From assembly GCA_014377705.1 (NCBI GenBank), contig JACMPC010000018.1, positions 1 to 51,348 on the forward strand: a stretch of DNA of 51,348 nucleotides, read 5' to 3'. The first letter of the stretch is position 1; each line of letters begins with the position of its first letter. The notes under the pieces were generated by a model that did no database searches, was not told the DNA's origin, and saw only the letters and a list, made by a program, of their open reading frames with translations. The stretch is from Dermatophilaceae bacterium. GTDB lineage: Bacteria; Actinomycetota; Actinomycetes; Actinomycetales; Dermatophilaceae. This document shows positions 20,505 through 29,566 of this stretch, one piece after another. A program made the position numbers and the translations under genes.

Positions 20505-20534
20505 ACCTTACCGATGACGCCTTGCCCAGGTCAA
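20505..20534 (-). promoter_or_regulatory. rpsA promoter
   Basis: On the - strand TTGACC (20529-20534), an 18-nt spacer and TAAGGT (20505-20510). Both boxes fit the primary sigma factor consensus well. Confidence 0.65.
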
Positions 20535-20562
20535 CGCAGGGGTCTCGGGCAGGATAAGGGGC

Positions 20563-21390
20563 GTGAGCGAAACCGACAACAGCAACGACCTGGCCACCGC
20601 CGCGCGCCGCCATGCCGACGCCGCCGAGACGGCCCGGGCCAACCGGACCTGGTGGGATCTGGAGGCAGAGGAATACTACGCGGAGCACGGCGGCTTCCTC
20701 GGGGACGACGACTTCGTGTGGGGGCCCGAGGGCCTGCGCGAGAGCAGCGCCCGGCTGCTCGGCCAGGTCCGGGGACGACGGCTGCTCGAGATCGGCGCCG
20801 GCGCCGCCCAGTGCAGCCGGTATGCCGCCCGGCAGGGCGGCCGCGTGGTCGCCACCGACATCTCGCGCGGCATGCTCCGCCGGGGGGCCGACCTCAACCG
20901 GCGCTTCACTGAACAGTCGGGGCTGACCGTGCCGCTCGTGCAGTGCGACGCAACCACCCTCCCTTTCGCTGACGGCGCGTTCGACACGGTCTTCACGTCA
21001 TACGGCGCGGTGCCCTTCGTGGCGGACTCGGCCGCGCTGATGGCAGAGGCAGCCAGGGTCCTGCGACCGGGCGGGCGGTTCGTATTCTCCACCACCCACC
21101 CGATCAGGTGGGCGCTGCCGGACGACCCGGGCTATCCGGGGCTGGTGGTCAGCAACTCCTACTTCGACCGGACCCCCTATGTCGAGCAGGACTCGGGAGT
21201 GGCGACCTACGTCGAGCATCACCGGACCCTGGGCGATCGGGTGCGCGAGCTCACCGCCACGGGGCTCCACCTGGTCGACCTGGTCGAGCCTGAGTGGCCG
21301 CCGGAGAACCAGCAGGTCTGGGGCGGGTGGAGCCCCCTGCGCGGCACGCTCATCCCAGGCACGGCGATCTTCGTGTGCGACAACCAGTGA
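20563..21390 (+). CDS. Class I SAM-dependent methyltransferase
   Basis: 275 residues with a Rossmann-fold methyltransferase core: motif I LLEIGAGAAQCSRYAARQGG, the acidic residue of motif II in VVATDISRGML, motif III region VQCDATTLPFADGAFDTVF and ARVLRPGGRFVFSTTHPI. The N-terminal RTWWDLEAEEYYAEHGGFLG is typical of a widespread actinobacterial subfamily with unknown substrate. The start is GTG at 20563, just after AAGGGGC. It is divergent from rpsA and convergent with the helical-repeat protein gene. No function is assigned beyond methyl transfer. Confidence 0.88.
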   Translation: MSETDNSNDLATAARRHADAAETARANRTWWDLEAEEYYAEHGGFLGDDDFVWGPEGLRESSARLLGQVRGRRLLEIGAGAAQCSRYAARQGGRVVATDISRGMLRRGADLNRRFTEQSGLTVPLVQCDATTLPFADGAFDTVFTSYGAVPFVADSAALMAEAARVLRPGGRFVFSTTHPIRWALPDDPGYPGLVVSNSYFDRTPYVEQDSGVATYVEHHRTLGDRVRELTATGLHLVDLVEPEWPPENQQVWGGWSPLRGTLIPGTAIFVCDNQ

Positions 21391-21401
21391 CCCGCACCAC
21401 C

Positions 21402-21448
21402 GGGCCCCGATGACGACGAAGGGGCCGGGATGAACATTTGCTCATCCC
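21402..21448. terminator. Two hairpins between convergent genes
   Basis: GGCCCC (21403-21408) pairs with GGGGCC (21421-21426) across 12 nt. Next to it GGGATGA (21427-21433) pairs with TCATCCC (21442-21448) across 8 nt. They lie between the methyltransferase stop and the convergent 879-residue protein stop and could terminate both. Confidence 0.6.
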
Positions 21449-21480
21449 CGCCTTTCCCTGTCATGACGTATCGCTACCGG

Positions 21481-24120
21481 CTAGACAATACGACGACGGA
21501 ACATGACAAGTCCGGCGCCCGTTCCGAACAACGCCAGCGCTCCGACACCGCGACCCATGCTCGTGCCGCCGTCACCGTTGGCCCCTGAGATCTCCAGCGA
21601 GTACGCCGTCGCTCCGGCCGCGTCGGCGGGGGCGCCATAGGCCATACCCTCGGTCTGCGCACGCTCGGCGCCAGCCACGATGACGGCGTACTTCAGGCCG
21701 TAGTCGGCTGCGGTGGACCTGCCCGCCGCGACCAGCTTGGACGTGCCCTCGGCTGACAGCTTGCTCGCGCCTGCAGGGAGAGCCTTGCCTCCGTCGGCAG
21801 CCTTCACCAACCCGTCGGCCAGCGTTCCGGAACCCGTGGCAGCATCGCCGAGGCCCGCGGCAAGCTTGTCTGCCCCGTCGGAGAGCTGGACCGTGCCATC
21901 GCTCAGCTGGGTGGCACCACTCGAGATCTTGCCCAGACCGACGTAGAGCTGGCTCGCGCCTGGAGCAAGCTTGTTGGTACCCGTCACGAGCGCACCGGTG
22001 CCGGCCGTGAGCCGGCCGGCACCGGCACTGAGTCGGTCCAGACCATCCAGCAGGGTCAGTCCGCCTTCGGCGATCAGGTCAATCCCACCCATCACGGCGT
22101 GGGTGCCGCCCCGGAGGGTCTTCTGATCCGGAGCGACATCTGCCGCCTCGCCAATTCCGCCCTGCACCTGTGCTTCCACGCCGCTGACAAGCTGGGAAAC
22201 CCCTCTGTCGACCGCGCCGAGGCCCTGCAGAAGGCCTGGTCGGTCAGGGCTACACACGCCCGGCAGAGCCGCATTGCTCAGGCCGCACTCAACTCGCGTC
22301 AGGCCCACAACGGCTTCAGAGAGCCTGACCTTCAGCTCCGCAAGCCCGTCCGACACCTTGCCTAGACCTGGGATCGCCTTGACGGCGAGCCCATCCGAGA
22401 TGGCGGCAAGTCCGGTCGCAACCTGGCCCAGAGCGTCCGATCCACCCTGGGTGTTTCCTCGTAGGGTCACATCGATGCCATTCAGCACCGCGGCCATATT
22501 CCCGTCGCAAACAGGGTCCGTCGAGCAGGCGACGGTGGTCCTTGCCGCTGTGGCAACAGCCTTCAGCCTGTCGATGGAACCACCAGCGACCAAAGCGTTA
22601 TCCAAGCCTTGCCTGACCTGGCCAACCCCATACCTTGCGGTGTGGCTCGTCGAAGGTTCGCCGAGCCCTGCGACGGCGGCTCCGAGCCCAGACTTGACCT
22701 GGTCGGCACCACCCTTCAGACGATCCAGCGAACCGCCACCCGCTGTTGCGGCAGAAAGCCGGGCCCGAATAGTCTCCACACCGAAAATCAGGGTTCCGTC
22801 TGTGGTCTTGTCGCCTAGTCCGGTAAGCAACTGCTGAATGCCGTCGTGCAGCGGCTGGGCCTTGGTCGGAAGCTGACCGATCCCGCCATACATCTTGACC
22901 AGGCCGCCATCCACCAGCTCGAGCCCGCCGTACACCTGATCGAGACCGTCAATCAGACCGGGTGCCTTGGCTGAAGCCTGACCAAGGCCATCCTTCAGAG
23001 CCCCGGCTCCCGCATCGAGCTTCTTTGCCCCTGCGGCAAGCTTTCCTGACCCGTCGGCCAGCTGCCCAGCTCCGGCCTTGGCATCGCCGGCCCCGGTCGC
23101 GAGCTGCCCCGCGCCGGCCTGCAGCTTTGACGCACCGTCAGCCAGCTTGTCCGCGCCGGGAGCCGCTTGACCGGCTAGACCAGTGTTGAGCTTCTTCGCG
23201 CCATCGCGCAGCTGGATGAGGCCGGCGATCAACGTCTGGGCGCCATCGCGCAGCTTCAGCACGTTGGCGTCAATCTCGGTCGCGCCGGCGGTGAGGGTGA
23301 CGCCGGTGTCGGCACCGCCCTTGTAGCTAGCGGCAGCACCTTTGAACGACGGGCTGTCCAGCGGGCTGACCGGAAGCGCCGAGATGCTGGCATCCGGAAT
23401 GACGCCGTCAGTGATCGTCGCCGAGTACCCGAACTGCGAGATGGGAGTGGCAACCGGGGCGAACAACGTCATGGTGAACGACATCTTGGTCTGCCCGTGA
23501 CCGTCGCCGGCCATGTTGGCCTCGGCTGACGCGACATCGACGAAGGTGTTCGGCAGCACCGTGGTCAGCGAGCCGACCATCGGGATGACGACTTTCTGGG
23601 TCTTGGTCACCTGCTTGCCAGTGCCATCGTCAAACATGAGCTTCTGGTCCTTGCCCGTGGCGTTCTCGACCTTGTAGCGGACCTCGAGGCGACCGGCCTT
23701 GCCAACGACGTCGCCAGCTCTGACCGACTTGCCGTCGAGCTTGTAGGACGCTGAAACCTTGAGCGGGAGATCCTTGTCGTAGTCGCTGACCGTACGCAGA
23801 CGCTGCTCATTCTTCACCGTCTGGGTACTGACGATGTTGCCGTTCTTGACGGTGAAGTCGCGGAAGCCATCGAGGTTGCGGAGCTTGTGGGTCGAGACCG
23901 GGTTGGTGACGGTGACGGTGCCGTTTCCTTGCAGGGCGACCTGCTCGTAGACGCGAGCATCGTGGACCGTGCCGTCGGCGTCGAGGTGCGCCTGCACCGT
24001 CTCGGTGTTGCTGATGATGACACCATCCGCAGCCAGGGCCGGGCCACTGGCCAGCACCAGCATCGCGGGGGCCAGGACGAATACCGCTCCGATTCGGGCC
24101 GGGGTGGACATGCTTTTCAC
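21481..24120 (-). CDS. Secreted, C-terminally membrane-anchored helical-repeat protein, unknown function
   Basis: 879 residues; I cannot name its function. Residues 1-31 are a signal peptide (hydrophobic run ending SGPALA|AD). Residues 32-285 look like beta-rich extracellular domains. From about 286 to 800 the chain is made of Leu/Gly/Ala repeats (LADGAGKL, LAAGAKKLDAG, LSDGADKLAAG types), the pattern of long helical stalks seen in YhgE/Pip-like proteins, but the Pip membrane domains are absent. Two cysteine pairs (532/538 and 612/623) interrupt the stalk and may form disulfides. The C-terminus is a Gly-rich linker, one transmembrane helix (about 857-873) and FRRRIV, with no LPXTG motif. The GTG start at 24120 overlaps the upstream stop (GTGA); ATG at 24111 is an alternative. 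It is translationally coupled to the membrane protein upstream. Confidence 0.8.
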   Translation of the reverse strand: MKSMSTPARIGAVFVLAPAMLVLASGPALAADGVIISNTETVQAHLDADGTVHDARVYEQVALQGNGTVTVTNPVSTHKLRNLDGFRDFTVKNGNIVSTQTVKNEQRLRTVSDYDKDLPLKVSASYKLDGKSVRAGDVVGKAGRLEVRYKVENATGKDQKLMFDDGTGKQVTKTQKVVIPMVGSLTTVLPNTFVDVASAEANMAGDGHGQTKMSFTMTLFAPVATPISQFGYSATITDGVIPDASISALPVSPLDSPSFKGAAASYKGGADTGVTLTAGATEIDANVLKLRDGAQTLIAGLIQLRDGAKKLNTGLAGQAAPGADKLADGASKLQAGAGQLATGAGDAKAGAGQLADGSGKLAAGAKKLDAGAGALKDGLGQASAKAPGLIDGLDQVYGGLELVDGGLVKMYGGIGQLPTKAQPLHDGIQQLLTGLGDKTTDGTLIFGVETIRARLSAATAGGGSLDRLKGGADQVKSGLGAAVAGLGEPSTSHTARYGVGQVRQGLDNALVAGGSIDRLKAVATAARTTVACSTDPVCDGNMAAVLNGIDVTLRGNTQGGSDALGQVATGLAAISDGLAVKAIPGLGKVSDGLAELKVRLSEAVVGLTRVECGLSNAALPGVCSPDRPGLLQGLGAVDRGVSQLVSGVEAQVQGGIGEAADVAPDQKTLRGGTHAVMGGIDLIAEGGLTLLDGLDRLSAGAGRLTAGTGALVTGTNKLAPGASQLYVGLGKISSGATQLSDGTVQLSDGADKLAAGLGDAATGSGTLADGLVKAADGGKALPAGASKLSAEGTSKLVAAGRSTAADYGLKYAVIVAGAERAQTEGMAYGAPADAAGATAYSLEISGANGDGGTSMGRGVGALALFGTGAGLVMFRRRIV

Positions 24121-24713
24121 TTGGACTCTCCTGCCAGGGCACGCTCGAGCATCTCTATCTCACTGACGGTGGACTTCTCCGCGTCGCCCGAGGGATCGGC
24201 GGGTAGGACCTGCGCCGGCCCGCCGTCAGGGGCCTTGGCAAACATGGTGATCACGGTGGTGCCGAAGAATCCGAACCCGGCGGCCAGAAGTACCGTCGTC
24301 GCGGACTGCGGTGATGTGGTCAGGAACTCCGTGGGAGCGGTGGTGTAGGACGTCTCGTAGGCGCCCACGATGGCGGCGGCCCCGAGCAGAGCGCTCCAAA
24401 GCGGCACCTTTCCGGCGCTGAGTGCGGCCGCGAGGCCACAGAGAAAGATCACCAGGAATGCGGCAACAGCCCGCCCGATAGTGGTGTCCGGCAGCAGCGC
24501 GGCGCGAAGGCCGAACCCGATCCAGGCAAGAAGGAAACCGAGCGCGAAACCACCAAGCTTGCCCGGCGGCGGGTTGTGCGGAACAAGGCCCACGACGCCG
24601 CCCAGAGCCGCTCCGAGCAGAGCGACGTGCTCCAGGTCAGAACCCCCACCAATCAACAAGACGACGGCCGCGCAGAGCGCAAGCGCTCCGCCTGAAAACA
24701 AGCGTCCAAGCAT
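24117..24713 (-). CDS. Small polytopic membrane protein, unknown function
   Basis: About 198 residues with six hydrophobic segments in the first 165 residues (starting MLGRLFSGGALALCAAVVLL) and a polar C-terminal tail ending EIEMLERALAGESK. I recognise no family. I chose ATG at 24713 because GAGGTG lies 3 nt upstream, a good match to the anti-Shine-Dalgarno. Two earlier in-frame starts exist, ATG at 24734 and TTG at 24764. Its stop overlaps the GTG of the 879-residue secreted protein, so the two are made together, and an assembly or anchoring partnership is a reasonable guess. Confidence 0.7.
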   Translation of the reverse strand: MLGRLFSGGALALCAAVVLLIGGGSDLEHVALLGAALGGVVGLVPHNPPPGKLGGFALGFLLAWIGFGLRAALLPDTTIGRAVAAFLVIFLCGLAAALSAGKVPLWSALLGAAAIVGAYETSYTTAPTEFLTTSPQSATTVLLAAGFGFFGTTVITMFAKAPDGGPAQVLPADPSGDAEKSTVSEIEMLERALAGESK

Positions 24714-24921
24714 GTCCACCTCACGAAGAGTCATGCTCTCGCGGGCGCCCAGTGCATCCCTCAACGAGAACAGATCTACCGGAGAGTAGCCTCCAGCACA
24801 GCCGTCCGCATTCTGAGATTCCCTTGATGCATCGTGGGTAGCCGAGTCCTAGGTTCGGTATGGACCGGGTCTTCCGGGCCAGGCGTGCACGCCAATCCCT
24901 GCCCCCGATAGGACACACCGA

Positions 24922-27600
24922 TCAATGGACGGCGTCGTGCCAGGACCCGCCGACCCCGACGCTGACCTCCAGCGGAACGTCCATCTCGACGGCCGCGCCC
25001 ATCTCCTTGCGGACCATCGCCTCGATGGGCTTTCGCTCGCCCGGGGCAATCTCCAGGACGAGCTCGTCATGCACCTGGAGCAGGACCCGCGAGGCGGCAC
25101 CGGACTCGCGCAAGGCCTTGTCGACGCGCAGCATGGCCAGCTTGATGATGTCGGCCGCGGAGCCCTGGATCGGGGCGTTCAGCGCCATCCGCTCGGCCGC
25201 CTCGCGTCGCTGGCGGTTGTCCGAGGTCAGGTCGGGCAGGTAACGCCGCCGGCCCAGCATCGTCTCGGTGTACCCGGTCCCCCGAGCCTTGACCACAACG
25301 TCTTGCAGATAGTCGCGCACACCGCCGAACCGGGTGAAGTACTCCTCCATCAAGGTGGCGGCCTCGGTGGTAGGGATAAGCAGCTGTTTGGAGAGCCCGA
25401 AGGCCGAGAGACCGTAGGCCAGGCCATAGGACATCGCCTTGATCTTGGAGCGCATGGCGGGGGTGACCTCGGCCGGCTCGACCCCGAACACCCGCGAGCC
25501 CACGAACCGGTGCAGGTCCTCCCCTGACCTGAACGCCTGGATCAGTCCCTCGTCACCGGACAGGTGCGCCATGATCCGCATCTCTATCTGGCTGTAGTCG
25601 GCCGACATCAGCGACTCGAACCCCTGGCCCACCACGAAGGCCTCGCGGATGCGCCGCCCCTGCTCGGTGCGGATCGGGATGTTCTGCAGGTTCGGGTCCG
25701 TCGAGGACAGCCGTCCGGTGGCCGCGATCGTCTGCTGGTAGGTCGTGTGGATCCGCCCGTCATCAGCTACCGACTTCAGCAGGCCCTCGATGGTCTGCCG
25801 CAACCGCGAGGCATCCCGGTGGCGCAGCAGCGCCTCGAGGAACGGATGCTGCGTCTTGGCGAAGAGATCGGTTAGCGCGTCCGCATCGGTGGTGTAGCCG
25901 GTCTTGGTCTTCTTGGTCTTGGGCATGTTCAGCGTGTCGAAGAGCACGACCTGCAGCTGCTTGGGCGAGCCGAGGTTGATCTGCTCGCCGCCGATCGCGT
26001 TGTAGGCATCGCCCTGCGCCTCGCGCACCTGCTCGGCGAAGTGGGCCTCCAGCTGCTCCATGGCCGGCACGTCGGCGGCGATCCCGACGCGCTCCATGGT
26101 CGCCAGCACATCCACCAGCGGCAGCTCGATGTCGGCGAGGAGCGCTGCCCCGCCGGTCTCCGCAAGCTGGACGTCCAGGGCGGCCGCCAGGTCCAGGACC
26201 GCCCGCGCGCGCACCATGGCGCTCTTGGCCTCCGCCTCGCCGTCCGCGCTGAAGTCCAGCAGACCCTGCCCGCCGGACCCGGTGTCGGAGGAGAGCTCTC
26301 GCGACAGGTGCCGCAGCACAAGGTCGGCGAGGTCGTAGGAGCGCTGGTCCGGCCGCACCAGGTACGCCGACAGCGCGGTGTCGCTGGTCAGCCCGGCCAG
26401 TGCCATGCCGCGGGCCGCGAGGGCCTGCATCGGCCCCTTGGCGTCATGCAGCGCCTTGGGTCGCTCCGGGTCCGCCAGCCAGGTGGCGGTGGCACCCTCA
26501 GCTGCCGGGTCGAGGCCGACCAGATCGAGGTATGCCGCCTCGCCGGTTGCGGTCGCGATGGCCATCGCCAGGACATCGCCGGTCCCCCGCGACCAGGTGC
26601 CGTCGACATGCACCCCCACGCGCACCCCAGGTGTGGTGTGCTCCGACAGCCAGGCGGGAACCTCTGCGGGTGACAGCACCGAGCCCCGAACGTCAAAGCC
26701 CGAGTCTGCCTCGACCTCAACGGACTCCAGCGTGGCGAACAGGCGGTCGCGCAGGACCCGGAACTCCAGGCCGTCGAAGACCTTGTGCACCTCCTCGCGG
26801 TCCCACGCCTGACGCTCGAGGCCGTCCACCGTGACCTCCAGGGCGACGTCGTGGACGAGCTGGTTCAGGTGGCGGTTGCGCAGGACGCCGTCGAGGTGCT
26901 CGCGCAGCGCCTCCCCCGCCTTGCCCTTGATCTGGCCGACATGGGCGACCACACCGGTGAGATCGCCATACTGCTGGATCCACTTGGCCGCGGTCTTGGG
27001 GCCGACCCCGGGGACTCCGGGCAGGTTGTCGGACGACTCGCCGACCAGCGCGGCGAGATCGCTGTACAGGTGCGGTGGCACGCCATACTTCCTCTCCACG
27101 GCCGCCGGGGTCATCCGGGCCAGCTCGGAGACCCCCTTGACCGGATAGAGGACGGTCACCTTGTCGTTGACCAGCTGGAAGGCGTCGCGGTCGCCCGAGC
27201 AGATCAGCACCTCGTCGATGCCGGCCACCTCAAGGGCCTGGGTGGACAGCGTCGCCAGCACGTCATCGGCCTCGAAGCCGTCGACCTCGACGTAGGGGAT
27301 CCGCAGCGCGCCGAGCACCTCGTGCAGCAGCGAGATCTGCCCCTTGAACTCATCTGGCGTCGCCGATCGACCGGCTTTGTACTCGGCATACTCGGCCAGC
27401 CGGAACGTCTTCCGGCTGATGTCGAAGGCCACGCCCACGTGGGTCGGCGCCTCGTCGCGCAGGACGTTGATCAGCATCGAGGTGAAGCCGTAGACCGCAT
27501 TGGTCGGCTGACCGGTGCTGGTGGAGAAGTTGGCCACCGGGAGCGCAAAGAACGCCCGATAGGCCATGGAATGACCGTCGATAAGGAGGAGTCGGCTCAC
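24922..27600 (-). CDS. polA: DNA polymerase I
   Basis: Repair and Okazaki-fragment polymerase, 892 residues. The N-terminal 5'-nuclease domain has LLLIDGHSMAYRAFFALP and the helix-hairpin-helix ESSDNLPGVPGVGPKTAAKW. The middle 3'-5' exonuclease-like domain seems inactive, since its catalytic acidic motifs are not apparent. The polymerase domain has motif A SADYSQIEMRIMAHLSGDE, motif B RSKIKAMSYGLAYGLSAFGL and motif C LLQVHDELVLE. The start is GTG at 27600, where TAGGCT is 7 nt upstream (leaderless pattern). The longer frame to 27981 runs antisense through the thioesterase gene and is rejected. Divergent from that gene with only 46 bases between. Confidence 0.95.
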   Translation of the reverse strand: MSRLLLIDGHSMAYRAFFALPVANFSTSTGQPTNAVYGFTSMLINVLRDEAPTHVGVAFDISRKTFRLAEYAEYKAGRSATPDEFKGQISLLHEVLGALRIPYVEVDGFEADDVLATLSTQALEVAGIDEVLICSGDRDAFQLVNDKVTVLYPVKGVSELARMTPAAVERKYGVPPHLYSDLAALVGESSDNLPGVPGVGPKTAAKWIQQYGDLTGVVAHVGQIKGKAGEALREHLDGVLRNRHLNQLVHDVALEVTVDGLERQAWDREEVHKVFDGLEFRVLRDRLFATLESVEVEADSGFDVRGSVLSPAEVPAWLSEHTTPGVRVGVHVDGTWSRGTGDVLAMAIATATGEAAYLDLVGLDPAAEGATATWLADPERPKALHDAKGPMQALAARGMALAGLTSDTALSAYLVRPDQRSYDLADLVLRHLSRELSSDTGSGGQGLLDFSADGEAEAKSAMVRARAVLDLAAALDVQLAETGGAALLADIELPLVDVLATMERVGIAADVPAMEQLEAHFAEQVREAQGDAYNAIGGEQINLGSPKQLQVVLFDTLNMPKTKKTKTGYTTDADALTDLFAKTQHPFLEALLRHRDASRLRQTIEGLLKSVADDGRIHTTYQQTIAATGRLSSTDPNLQNIPIRTEQGRRIREAFVVGQGFESLMSADYSQIEMRIMAHLSGDEGLIQAFRSGEDLHRFVGSRVFGVEPAEVTPAMRSKIKAMSYGLAYGLSAFGLSKQLLIPTTEAATLMEEYFTRFGGVRDYLQDVVVKARGTGYTETMLGRRRYLPDLTSDNRQRREAAERMALNAPIQGSAADIIKLAMLRVDKALRESGAASRVLLQVHDELVLEIAPGERKPIEAMVRKEMGAAVEMDVPLEVSVGVGGSWHDAVH

Positions 27601-27607
27601 GCATGGC

Positions 27608-27613
27608 AGCCTA
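27608..27613 (-). promoter_or_regulatory. -10 element of polA, leaderless start
   Basis: TAGGCT on the - strand, 7 nt before GTG 27600, in the 46-base divergent gap. Confidence 0.45.
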
Positions 27614-27646
27614 AGCCCCACAGACGGACAATCAGACGGGCAGGCG

Positions 27647-28072
27647 ATGGACGACAAGCTCGAGCGAGTTCTTGGCAGACTGGACATGATGCACGGCGGC
27701 ACCCTCGGGGAGAAGATGGGGATCGAGCTGACCGAGGTGACCGCGGAGCGCGTCGTCGGGCGGATGCCGGTCGACGGCAACACCCAGCCGTTCGGGCTGC
27801 TGCACGGAGGCGCGAGCGTCGTGCTCGCGGAGAGCCTGGGGTCCGTCGCGGCGATGATGCACGCCGGCGAGGGCAAGATCGCCGTGGGGATCGAGATCAA
27901 CGCCACACACCACCGGGCTGCACGATCCGGGTTTGTCACCGGCACGGCGTCCGCGCTGTCGCTCGGCAAGACCCTGGCCACCTACGACGTCCTGATCACC
28001 GATGACGCCGGCAACCGGGTGTGCACCTCACGGATCACCTGCCTGATCCGCCCCACGCCACCCGGCGCCTGA
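27647..28072 (+). CDS. Hotdog-fold acyl-CoA thioesterase, PaaI/MenI type
   Basis: 141 residues, one hotdog domain. The catalytic region QPFGLLHGGASVVLAESLGS has the His-Gly-Gly and the downstream Glu of the PaaI/YdiI/MenI subfamily, which hydrolyses aromatic or short acyl-CoA thioesters such as 1,4-dihydroxy-2-naphthoyl-CoA. No menaquinone gene is nearby, so the substrate is left open. Start ATG at 27647 follows GGGCAGGC. It lies 35 nt before the DUF554 gene on the same strand and may share its transcript. Confidence 0.87.
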   Translation: MDDKLERVLGRLDMMHGGTLGEKMGIELTEVTAERVVGRMPVDGNTQPFGLLHGGASVVLAESLGSVAAMMHAGEGKIAVGIEINATHHRAARSGFVTGTASALSLGKTLATYDVLITDDAGNRVCTSRITCLIRPTPPGA

Positions 28073-28107
28073 CGGTCGTCGACGGCTTCTGAGGACGGGA
28101 CCGATAG

Positions 28108-28893
28108 ATGAACGACGCCTTCCCCGGTCTGGGGACCTTGATCAACGTTGCCACCATCGTGGTCGGCTCCCTGCTCGGTATGGCGGTGGGTCACCGACTC
28201 CCCGACCGCACCCGGTGGGTGGTCACCGACTGTCTCGGCCTGACGACCCTGCTCATGGCCGGCTTGTCCGCGTTCATGGTCACCGACGCGTCCCTGGCCT
28301 CCGCGGTGGGTGTGGGCGCGCCCATCCTGATCGTGCTCGGCAGCCTCCTGATCGGCGGCACCACCGGATCGCTGCTACGGGTCGAGGGCCGCCTGGAGGG
28401 GCTGGCAGGGGTCATCCAGGCCCGGCTGGCGCGTCGCCCGAAACTGGTCGGAGCCCAGGAGTCAGGCCAGGGGCACGAGGCCCGGGAACGCTTCATCGAA
28501 GGCTGGCTCAGCGCCTCGCTGCTGTTCTGTGTCGGACCGCTGACGATCCTGGGCTCCCTGTCCGACGGGTTGGGCCGGGGCATCGACCAGCTGACTTTGA
28601 AGGCGGTGCTCGACGGGTTCGCCGCCATGGCCTTTGCGTCGTCGTTCGGCATTGGGGTGCTGCTGTCCGCCCTCTCAGTCGCCGTCGTACAGGGCCTGCT
28701 GACGCTGCTGGGAGTGCTCCTGGGATCGATACTGCCGCAGGCCCACATCGCAGCTCTGACGGCCACCGGCGGACTGCTGCTGGTCGGGATCTCCCTGCGG
28801 CTGCTGCGAGTTCGTGAGATCCCGGTGGGGGACCTGCTGCCCGCTCTGGTCGTGGCCCCGGTGCTCACACAGCTCGTCGTGCTGCTGCGCTAG
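28108..28893 (+). CDS. DUF554 family integral membrane protein
   Basis: 261 residues with about seven hydrophobic helices and the DUF554 pattern: GTLINVATIVVGSLLGM at the start, GGTTGSLLRVEGRLEGL in the first loop and FVLF-type CVGPLTILGSLSDGL later. Members (for example YqgA of E. coli) are widespread inner-membrane proteins of unknown, possibly transport, function. It ends 12 bases before the convergent response regulator gene. Confidence 0.85.
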   Translation: MNDAFPGLGTLINVATIVVGSLLGMAVGHRLPDRTRWVVTDCLGLTTLLMAGLSAFMVTDASLASAVGVGAPILIVLGSLLIGGTTGSLLRVEGRLEGLAGVIQARLARRPKLVGAQESGQGHEARERFIEGWLSASLLFCVGPLTILGSLSDGLGRGIDQLTLKAVLDGFAAMAFASSFGIGVLLSALSVAVVQGLLTLLGVLLGSILPQAHIAALTATGGLLLVGISLRLLRVREIPVGDLLPALVVAPVLTQLVVLLR

Positions 28894-28905
28894 GCACACT
28901 GACAG

Positions 28906-29553
28906 CTAGTGGCGCGCGGCGCCACCCTGCATACCCGCGACCACCGTTGCAGCCACCTCTCGCATCCCCAACCGGCGATCCATCGCGGTCCTCTGGATCC
29001 AGGTGAACGCCTCGGGCTCGCTGATCATCAGCTGGGCCATCAGCACCCCCTTGGCCCGGTCCACGATCTTGCGGGTCTCCAGCCGCTCCCCCAGGTCAGC
29101 GACCTCGGACTCCAGCGCGTGCAGCTCCACCCAGCGGGAGCGGGCGATCGAGATCGCCGGGCCGAGGTCCGCGGGAGTGAACGGCTTGATGATATAGGCC
29201 ATCACGCCGGCGTCACGGGCCCGCTCGACGAGCTCCTTCTGGCTGAAGGCGGTGAGGATCACGACGGGCGCGATCCGTTCCCTGCCGATCTGCTCAGCCG
29301 CACTGATCCCGTCGAGCACCGGCATCTTGACGTCCATCAGGACGAGGTCCGGCTTGAGCTCACGGCTGAGAGCAATCGCCTGCTCGCCGTTGCTGACCTG
29401 GCCAACCACGTCATAGCCGGCCTCGACCAGCATCTCGGCGAGGTCCAGGCGGATCAGTGCCTCGTCCTCGGCAACGAGGATCCGGAGCTTGACGGCGGTA
29501 CGTGCAGGAGAGTTGGCGGGCGGGCTCGGCAGGGGGTGGGCGAATTCGGTCAC
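28906..29553 (-). CDS. pdtaR: ANTAR-domain response regulator, PdtaR-like
   Basis: Two-component RNA-binding antiterminator, 215 residues. The N-terminal receiver domain has the acidic pocket VAEDEALIRLDL, phospho-acceptor Asp in LVLMDVKMPVLDG, Thr in VILTAFS and Lys in YIIKPF. The C-terminal ANTAR domain (ESEVADLGERLETRKIVDRA, then AKGVLMAQ) binds tandem hexaloop hairpins in nascent RNA. Mycobacterial PdtaR (Rv1626), near polA and pyk, is the likely counterpart. No histidine kinase is in the window. The start is GTG at 29553, with TAGGCT 7 nt upstream; TTG at 29574 is less likely. Confidence 0.92.
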   Translation of the reverse strand: MTEFAHPLPSPPANSPARTAVKLRILVAEDEALIRLDLAEMLVEAGYDVVGQVSNGEQAIALSRELKPDLVLMDVKMPVLDGISAAEQIGRERIAPVVILTAFSQKELVERARDAGVMAYIIKPFTPADLGPAISIARSRWVELHALESEVADLGERLETRKIVDRAKGVLMAQLMISEPEAFTWIQRTAMDRRLGMREVAATVVAGMQGGAARH

Positions 29554-29560
29554 GAAGAGA

Positions 29561-29566
29561 AGCCTA
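29561..29566 (-). promoter_or_regulatory. -10 element of pdtaR, leaderless start
   Basis: TAGGCT on the - strand, 7 nt before GTG 29553. Confidence 0.45.

Noticed and set aside
21481-21600. LPXTG sorting signal on the 879-residue protein
   Set aside because: The C-terminus has a hydrophobic helix and a basic tail but no LPXTG-like motif before it, so a plain transmembrane anchor is more likely.
24882-24893. GGCGTGCACGCC palindrome after polA as a terminator
   Set aside because: A 12-bp palindrome without loop, T-run or flanking stem; too short to call.
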